Below are positions 58,160-64,000 of a DNA stretch of 64,000 nt, piece after piece. The translations under genes and the position numbers were made by a program. The notes below the pieces were generated by a model. That model saw only the letters and a program-made list of their open reading frames with translations, searched no databases and was not told the origin of the DNA. The DNA is from Podospora pseudoanserina (taxonomy: Eukaryota; Ascomycota; Sordariomycetes; Sordariales; Podosporaceae), in assembly GCF_035222485.1 (NCBI RefSeq), contig NC_085923.1, forward strand, positions 868,001 through 932,000. The letters run 5' to 3'. The first letter of the stretch is position 1; each line of letters begins with the position of its first letter.

Positions 58160-58991
58160 TCTATCGCCAAAGTCGGCGCCCAGGATGCCCTTGAAGGCGG
58201 GGGTTTGATGGGCTCGACATATTGAAAGGGTCTACGACACCATCTGCTGGAGGAGGACGGGCTGGTCACGACGCACATACCTTTACCTACTTATACACCT
58301 ACATACATCCACCGTCTGTTGAGAGGAAGGCAGCGGTTTAATACGAATCCTACGATACCACAAACAACCAGCTCCGTTCCTGATAGAGGTTCTCCGTGGG
58401 GAATCATGGCGTGCTTGTTCATTGTGATTTGGCCCGTAGTGAAATGGTTGGGACAGGGCAGAGGGGAGGATGGTAGATACAGGGAGAGTGATACGGTGAT
58501 CCACGCGGTATTTTTCCGGTTTATGCATACGGTGGTGGGTTTCTTGTGATGTACACCTCAGTATCATAGGAGGCGACGGTTGTCTTGGGAAACATAAAAA
58601 GCATGGGTGGTCGGATAGACAGCGAGGAATAAGCATAAGGTTACAATCTAGAGGATTTATGTTGAATGGCACAGCATCTCTCTAGCAGGGCCAAAGGCCA
58701 AGTGAATGAAAGTTGATGATCCTGGATGGCGGGGAGCAAGCAAGGTGAAGAATAAAGTGGGCCTTGACCCGAGAGCACTGACCACTGGCCCGCCCTGTGC
58801 CCAGCCTCGATCCCGCCAATGGAATTAGTTGCCCTCTCCCACCGCCCGCGCACACAAATCCTGACCCACTGTGGGCACGCAAAAATCACCTCGAAATTTT
58901 GGCAGCTCCCGCTTCCCTTCAAAACTCTCCATCGCCCAACGAACCTCCCATCGACCCGGATTTTGTCGCCAATCCACGAGTCACCGTCAAG
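58160..58991. other. Carrier 3' flank and eL18 promoter
   Basis: Non-coding. The stretch from about 58780 to 58990 is C-rich and leads into the ribosomal-protein ATG. No other feature is supported. Confidence 0.4.
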
Positions 58992-60012
58992 ATGGGTACG
59001 TAACCGACGACATTCCGATCTTCCAGCCTTCGTATGCAAGTGGACGAGAGAGTCTGAAATACTGTCTATCTTGTCTGCGAACCATTCGGCAGCAAAACTC
59101 CGTTTTTGCGCTCCCGGTGTGCGTCGAGAGAGGCCTCTGTCGATATCATCACAGCCGACTTGTTGTCGCTCCGCGCTGCCCTCCTTGCGATCTTCTTGGA
59201 AGAGGAACAGCCTGCTAGCAAACACGGCGCTGTCGATTGATTGAGGAGCCCTCGGTGTCACGAACCAGCCGGTCGAAGCAAGCCACTTTCAGAGCATACT
59301 GGAACCAAAGAGGCTGACTGGCAGTCTGCGAATAGGTATCGATCTCCGCAAGCACCACGAGCGGTCCACGCACCGCAAGGCCCCCAAGAGCGACAATGTC
59401 TACCTCAAGCTCTTGGTGAAGCTCTACCGCTTCTTGGCTCGTAAGTTCTTCACCCCTCCCTCCACGGAAATGGGATGGGATCGCTAATCAGAAACACCAA
59501 CCACCGACAGGCCGCACTGATGCCCCCTTCAACAAGGTCGTCCTCCGCCGCCTGTTCATGTCCCGCATCAACCGCCCCCCCGTCTCCCTCTCGCGCATTG
59601 CGGCCAACCTTAAGAACGGCAACGACAAGAAGACCATCGTTGTTGTTGGTACCGTCACTGACGACAACCGTCTCTTGACCGTCCCCAAGACCACCATTGC
59701 CGCTCTCCGCTTCACCGCCACCGCCCGTGCCCGCATCACTGCTGCCGGCGGCCAGGCCATTACCCTTGACCAGCTGGCTCTGGAGAAGCCCACCGGTGCC
59801 AACACCCTCCTCCTCCGCGGCCCCAAGAACTCCCGTGAGGCCTTCAAGCACTTCGGCTTCGGTCCCCACAAGCACAAGGTGCGTTTTTCTCTCGGAAAAC
59901 CTTTGAATGAAGGCAGCACTAACCCCCATTACAGAAGCCCTACGTCGCTTCCAAGGGCCGCAAGTTCGAGCGTGCCCGTGGTCGCAGAAGATCTCGTGGC
60001 TTCAAGGTCTAA
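58992..60012 (+). CDS. RPL18: 60S ribosomal protein eL18
   Basis: Component of the large cytosolic ribosomal subunit. Exon 1 contributes only ATG plus one base (58992-58995), followed by a 340-nt intron. Further exons are 59336-59440, 59511-59878 and 59935-60012. The total is 184 residues, the normal eL18 length. It reads [60 protein letters not shown] and [20 protein letters not shown]. The end is [18 protein letters not shown], the conserved basic tail. A tiny first coding exon before a long intron is common in fungal ribosomal-protein genes. The intron might host a snoRNA, but I could not identify box C/D or H/ACA signals with confidence. Confidence 0.96.
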
Positions 60013-60515
60013 GCGTCTTTTTTCCGAAAAGAAAAAGCAGACGACAAACGACCTGGAGTTTATACCCGTGGGAGAATCAAAAAAGGGAAAAGAGTCGGAG
60101 CAATACGGCGTTTCTGGCAAATGGCATTGGCGGCAATGGTTATGGAATTTGGTCATCTTTTGTCTTCATGGGCGAACAAGATTCTGCTTTACTGTTACGA
60201 ATCAACTGGCAGCACTCTGCTGGCCATGGAATGACAATGACGCCGTTGGGGCCTGCTCCGAACTTTGTGTGTGTGTGTCTGTCAGTATGATGGGAAGAAA
60301 TGCGATGAATGTGAATTTGAATGGATGTCATTTGCCCTCCTAGGATGGAATGTTTTGAGTAGTCTGTGACGTATGTTGGCAATATTTCCACGCTGCTGTT
60401 ACATGTGTTATAGCCCAAACAATAACCAGCACATGCCTCAGACCTAGGACGGCGGGACATCAGGAAACTGATGGATTGGGTCCCTTCCACGTCCGTCCCC
60501 GCGATCAAAGTCTGC
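60013..60515. other. Convergent 3' regions
   Basis: Spacer between eL18 and the minus-strand broken gene, with a GTGTGTGTGTCTGT simple stretch near 60270. No gene. Confidence 0.4.
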
Positions 60516-62677
60516 TCAATTGATACATTTTGGGCTCCAGAAGTCGAGCATCTCGTCTTCTGAAAGCTTTGGCGGATGGGCAGAGTAAATTCCGCCCTGT
60601 GGCAAACCCGGAGCACAGACAACCGGCCGGGTCGGGATTGCACAGATCTCCTGTTTTGAGAGAGAAACACAAAGTCAGCATACTTCTTGGAGGTAAACCT
60701 GTTAGTAAAAATGTTGAATCTTACATCAAACTTGCACTGTCTGTCACACTTTGCCCACAGATCCCACCCAATCCATGACAGAGTGTCTTTGCTGAGCTGT
60801 CTGTATCGTGCTACTTCCTGATCGTTGAGCCGAGCCTGATCACCCCAGTAGTTTGTTGTATGTTTCTCAGTCAAACCAACGAGGTCCCATTCCCATGTGC
60901 AAAGCCTTTCCGTGATGACGCTGAGGGAGTGATATAGAAGGACCTGGCCGGCCGAAGGTTGTTAAGTCCATGCCTGCTGTATAGGTATACTGTTGAACAC
61001 CGGGTTATAATCTGCTCTTTGGCGTTGGGGACCTCTCTGATGAATCGGAGATTATGTGGTACTCGAGATACAGGCTAGGATTGTACGTGTAAGTTCGTGG
61101 ATTTCGGTAATGATCGCTTTGGTTCTGATTTCCACTCCTCGAAACACTGCGCCAATCTCACGGGCTCGGGTGCTGTGTTGGGAGAGGGTGGTGGTGAATA
61201 TAGCTTGCTGGTTTGTACCTGAATATAGGCTGTTCTTTCCAGGTCGAAGATCTAATGGTTTGTAACTATGAGTGTATTGGTTTATATTATCTGGTTGTAT
61301 ATCGAAAGTTGGTGTCCTTTTTTAAATCCCCATCCGTTGATAAGGCTGTAGTTGTTGCCGACAAGCTTCCCGGCGTGGTGCGATTTGGCAAGACTGGTGA
61401 GTTCTGGGTTGCAAAAGGAGATTATGCGGTAGATGTCGAGGTGGAGTCGGGTTTCTGATAAACACCTCCCCCCCCTCTTCAACTCGACCGTAATGCCACG
61501 ATGTGCTGCGGAGCCACTCGTATGACCCCTGCTCTGAGAATATGTTGCTGAAACCGTTGGGTGGTTTGCGGTTGGGGTCGCGTGGGAGGTTTTTTGGATT
61601 ATCCTGTTCCATGTTGCCGGGTACGGTAATATTAGTGATAAAGAGCTGTTGGAGTTGAGAGGTATAGTAATCGCATGATAAGAACTCAAAACCGGCGTTG
61701 ATTCCCGTCAATTCCCAGCTTTTTTTACTGGAGAAAACCATTACGGAGCCCCTTATTTATCTTATCAGCATCCCTCACCCTACCTATTGACTTGCCTATC
61801 TTATAATATAGTAAAAAGCCTTAAAACAATAATAAGCGTTTAATTTATCTTTAAGGGCATTTATATTGATTTTAATAGCCTTTAACTATCTTTTAAAGCC
61901 CTTAAACCATCTTTTAAGCCCTTTTAACTATCTTTTAACGTCTTTTAATTATCTTTTAACATTTTTCAACTATCATTTAGAGTATTATATACCTTTTAAC
62001 CTTTAATAATTATACTTTGTAATTAAGTTAAATTCTATATTGAGGGGGGGTGCTGGTCAGATAAATAGGGAGCACCGTATAGGTTCTCTCTTTTACTAAC
62101 TTGCAGAGGTCAAAAGTGTGTTGGTCTTTGTCATAGATGAGGTGGTAGTCTGGATGAAGCGGGACGTGGCCTTGGAGGACTGATATCTAAGAGTCAAATG
62201 TGCCGAGGGCGGTCAGGGTGGCGGATTGACCGTGGAAGTAGATGATGTTGAGGGGTCGAGTTGTCTGGTAGAGATGCAAGTTTGAACGGCCGAAACCACC
62301 GTAGATGCCTACTGATAATTTTCTGTATATATGTACAGGTTAGAATATCTCCAACCTATTCTTGCACGGAGACATAAGAGATGATAGAGATCTGAGTTTA
62401 AAGTAAATAGGCATTCGCGTCAAAAGCAAAGAAGGTCGGCTTTTTGGGTGGACCGGGAGTATGTTTGGCATGGTACACAAGAGTTGCCGGCGCGATGCTC
62501 CCGGCGACTAGAAATGCCCATTTGTGGGGTACAATTTCGGCCGTTGTTGGAGGAGACCTTGGACCGAATCGAAGATGAAAGGTACGACAGTCTGGTAGTA
62601 CTCGGAGGCGAGAGTGGGAGGTAGTTTCTAGATTGCACCCCCAAAAAGATGCAAGGAGGACCAAATGTCCAATACAA
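60516..62677 (-). pseudogene. Large uncharacterised fungal gene split by a MITE
   Basis: Read on the minus strand, pieces of one protein occur in order on both sides of the MITE at 61731-62090. Before it (62677-62100): LPDCRTFHLRFGPRSPPTTA, HKWAFLVAGSIAPATLVYH, FFAFDANAYL, then GFGRSNLHLYQTTRPLNIIY and FHGQSATLTALGTFDS. After it: GINAGFEFLSCDYYTSQLQQ, EQGSYEWLRSTSWHYGRVEE, LDIYRIISFCNPELTSLAKS, KLVGNNYSLINGWGFKKGHQ, and finally NYWGDQARLNDQEVARYRQL, LSWIGWDLWAKCDRQCKFD, EICAIPTRPVVCAPG and KLSEDEMLDFWSPKCIN, with the stop at 60516. I recall this arrangement from unnamed Sordariomycete proteins, some with membrane spans. Besides the MITE there is an in-frame stop after TFDS (near 62190) and a frame change near 61430-61490 beside an eight-base G run, so the gene is dead. 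The true N-terminus is not identified. Confidence 0.6.
61731..62090. mobile_element. MITE (family 1), 360 bp, hAT-like, inserted in a gene
   Basis: Inverted ends GAGAAAACCATTACGGAGCC (left, then CCTTATTTATCT) and, in reverse complement, GAGAGAACCTATACGGTGCT (right, then CCCTATTTATCT). The flanks TTTTACTG (61723-61730) and TTTTACTA (62091-62098) form an 8-bp target duplication with one G/A difference. The ends match those of 34139-34407, so the two are one family. The interior (about 61860-61990) carries five or more tandem copies of a roughly 20-bp unit around ACTATCTTTTAA. It interrupts the minus-strand gene above. Confidence 0.85.
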
Positions 62678-63506
62678 TATATGGCGCAGCTAAAAGGCTA
62701 AAGAACCCCAGAAATGCCATGGCATACATGCCACGCTTGCGCGTGCAAATTGTTATCCTCTCTACGAAAACACTAGGTAAAGGAAGATTGGATTTAGAGC
62801 TTCGAGTCGAAGGCGGCTTATGTAACGATATTATAATAAGTCTGTCTTATCTCATCAAAGGGGACAATTTCAATCGATATAGAGTGCAAGGCTCTACTGT
62901 GTTATTGTTGGATCTCGGTGCGTGGGATGAATCAGTCAGGAAACGTCTCTCAGGTGGTATTGAGGAAATGTCAGGATGAATATTTTTATACTACATGTGG
63001 CCGGAGAATGAGGAAGACACTTGTCGGGGCGGTCAGCGGCATCAGCGGCTGTCGGCTATGAGTGAAACAAGTGGTCCGCAAACTGGGCTGTGTTTGCCAG
63101 TTGCCTGACGAGAAGGTACACCTTTCCTGCACATGCCGCCATGCAACAACATGTAGGAGAATGGCGTTAACAACCAGTGTTGGTGATGTCTTCTATGGTT
63201 CCTAAACTCATGAAATAGTAGGGTAAGCCCAAATGACATCGAGAGGCCTAACTAAACTCAAAGTTTCGACTGGCCTAGTAAGGGGGAATTAAGAGGGCAG
63301 CTTGGACCCAAGGTTTTCACAGTATTAAGTAGTCCTAGCTAAGGTGACGTGATCACCGTAAAGAGCTTTCTATTTATGGTGCCATTCCCTAGTTGACATC
63401 ATTCCAAGATTACTGCGTTATAACTGCGAAAGTATTCCACCCCGACCCATGAAAGTGATGTGCAAAATTTGAGGTCTATGCCAAAGCATTGGCTCTCAAT
63501 TATCAA
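62678..63506. other. Accessory intergenic sequence
   Basis: May hold the lost 5' end of the MITE-split gene (a hydrophobic minus-strand stretch MAFLGFFSLLAAPYIVLDIW near 62715-62655 is suggestive). No other feature can be supported. Confidence 0.25.
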
Positions 63507-63752
63507 TCAATCCTCATCTTCGTCTTCCAAGTCACCAAGGATATCCCACCACTCCAACGATAGCTGCGCATTGACAGAGTCAACGAATATGTCCTCGGGG
63601 CTGGTGGAGAGTTTGGCGTCAGCATGTCTATGTAATAGCTCACAAACGGAAAGAAGCCCCATTCTCCAAAGCTCGTACAGGCCTCTCAAAACTATTGTTT
63701 GAGCCTTGGAAAGGTATACAACAAATGGTCTTGAAGGCTGATCTGGGGACAT
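63507..63752 (-). CDS. Small uncharacterised protein or exon, 81 aa
   Basis: An open frame from MSPDQPSRPFVVYLSKAQTI to an acidic end (SLEWWDILGDLEDEDED). Composition is protein-like: an amphipathic helix region (LRGLYELWRMGLLSVCELLH) and an Asp/Glu tail. I do not recognise it. It may be a complete small gene or the last exon of a gene extending to the right; the remaining bases to 64000 show nothing decisive. Confidence 0.35.
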   Translation of the reverse strand: MSPDQPSRPFVVYLSKAQTIVLRGLYELWRMGLLSVCELLHRHADAKLSTSPEDIFVDSVNAQLSLEWWDILGDLEDEDED

Positions 63753-64000
63753 GGTGGTCCTCTTTCAGCGCCATGTCTTTCCGAAACGTTGGCGGCTACC
63801 CAACTTGCAGGCCTCATGTCATCAAAAAGAAAGAAAAACCCACCCATGAATCATGCTCCCGCAAAGCTGACCATTACACTCTTGCAAAAGATCCGGATAC
63901 CAGCTATTCACTTCTGCGATTTTACCTTCTGTCAACCACACACAATCCCATATTCCTTTGCCAAAGCCCAGGTGGAGGACAACTCACCATCATTCTCCTT
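63753..64000. other. Window end, nothing recognised
   Basis: Short terminal stretch. It could include upstream sequence or another exon of the small minus-strand frame. Confidence 0.2.

Noticed and set aside
62665-62979. 104-codon plus-strand open frame
   Set aside because: No domain or protein-like pattern, and it overlaps the presumed 5' part of the minus-strand MITE-split gene.
1-64000. CRISPR array or prokaryotic operon features
   Set aside because: Spliceosomal introns and eukaryotic gene content throughout. No regularly spaced repeat array was seen.

Overview
The window looks like a chromosome segment of a filamentous ascomycete, most likely Sordariales. The protein-coding genes carry many 48-80 nt GT-AG introns. 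A class IIB cellobiose dehydrogenase is present. There is also a sharply bounded AT-rich island whose base changes look like repeat-induced point mutation (RIP).

Layout. 0.5-11.4 kb holds a secreted cellobiose dehydrogenase, an uncharacterised minus-strand gene, a broken protein-kinase-like gene, an F-box protein, a ketopantoate-reductase-like protein and a tRNA-Asp with a 10-nt intron. About 11.5-20.6 kb is the AT-rich island. It contains a structurally complete but dead Ty3/gypsy-type LTR retrotransposon (12052-19589, coding sense on the minus strand). The island is bracketed by an inverted repeat pair that is itself bracketed by a direct repeat pair. 20.8-34.8 kb is accessory sequence: gene fragments, a glutamine-synthetase-like gene with a frame change, an NB-ARC/TPR receptor-like (fungal NLR) gene with a frame change, an isochorismatase-like hydrolase ending in a CaaX-like tail, an orphan membrane protein, an asaB/GA4-desaturase-like enzyme and two MITEs.

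35.2-60.0 kb is a dense housekeeping block: RNA polymerase III largest subunit, DDHD phospholipase, a RING-like/ankyrin protein, fimbrin, cytosolic tyrosyl-tRNA synthetase, sterol O-acyltransferase, an Srp1-type SR protein, a YPR011c-like mitochondrial carrier and ribosomal protein eL18. From 60.5 kb the sequence becomes accessory again. A large uncharacterised gene there is cut in two by a 360-bp hAT-like MITE (61731-62090).

The accessory genes do not form one obvious pathway. The most notable signals are structural: nested insertions around the AT island, MITEs with readable target-site duplications (one inside a gene), dispersed relic copies shared between 3.6 kb and 34.6 kb and between 7.5 kb and 10.6 kb, and a hydrolase with a possible lipid anchor beside a receptor-like gene. 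All exon boundaries are my own reading of splice signals and frame, without transcript support.
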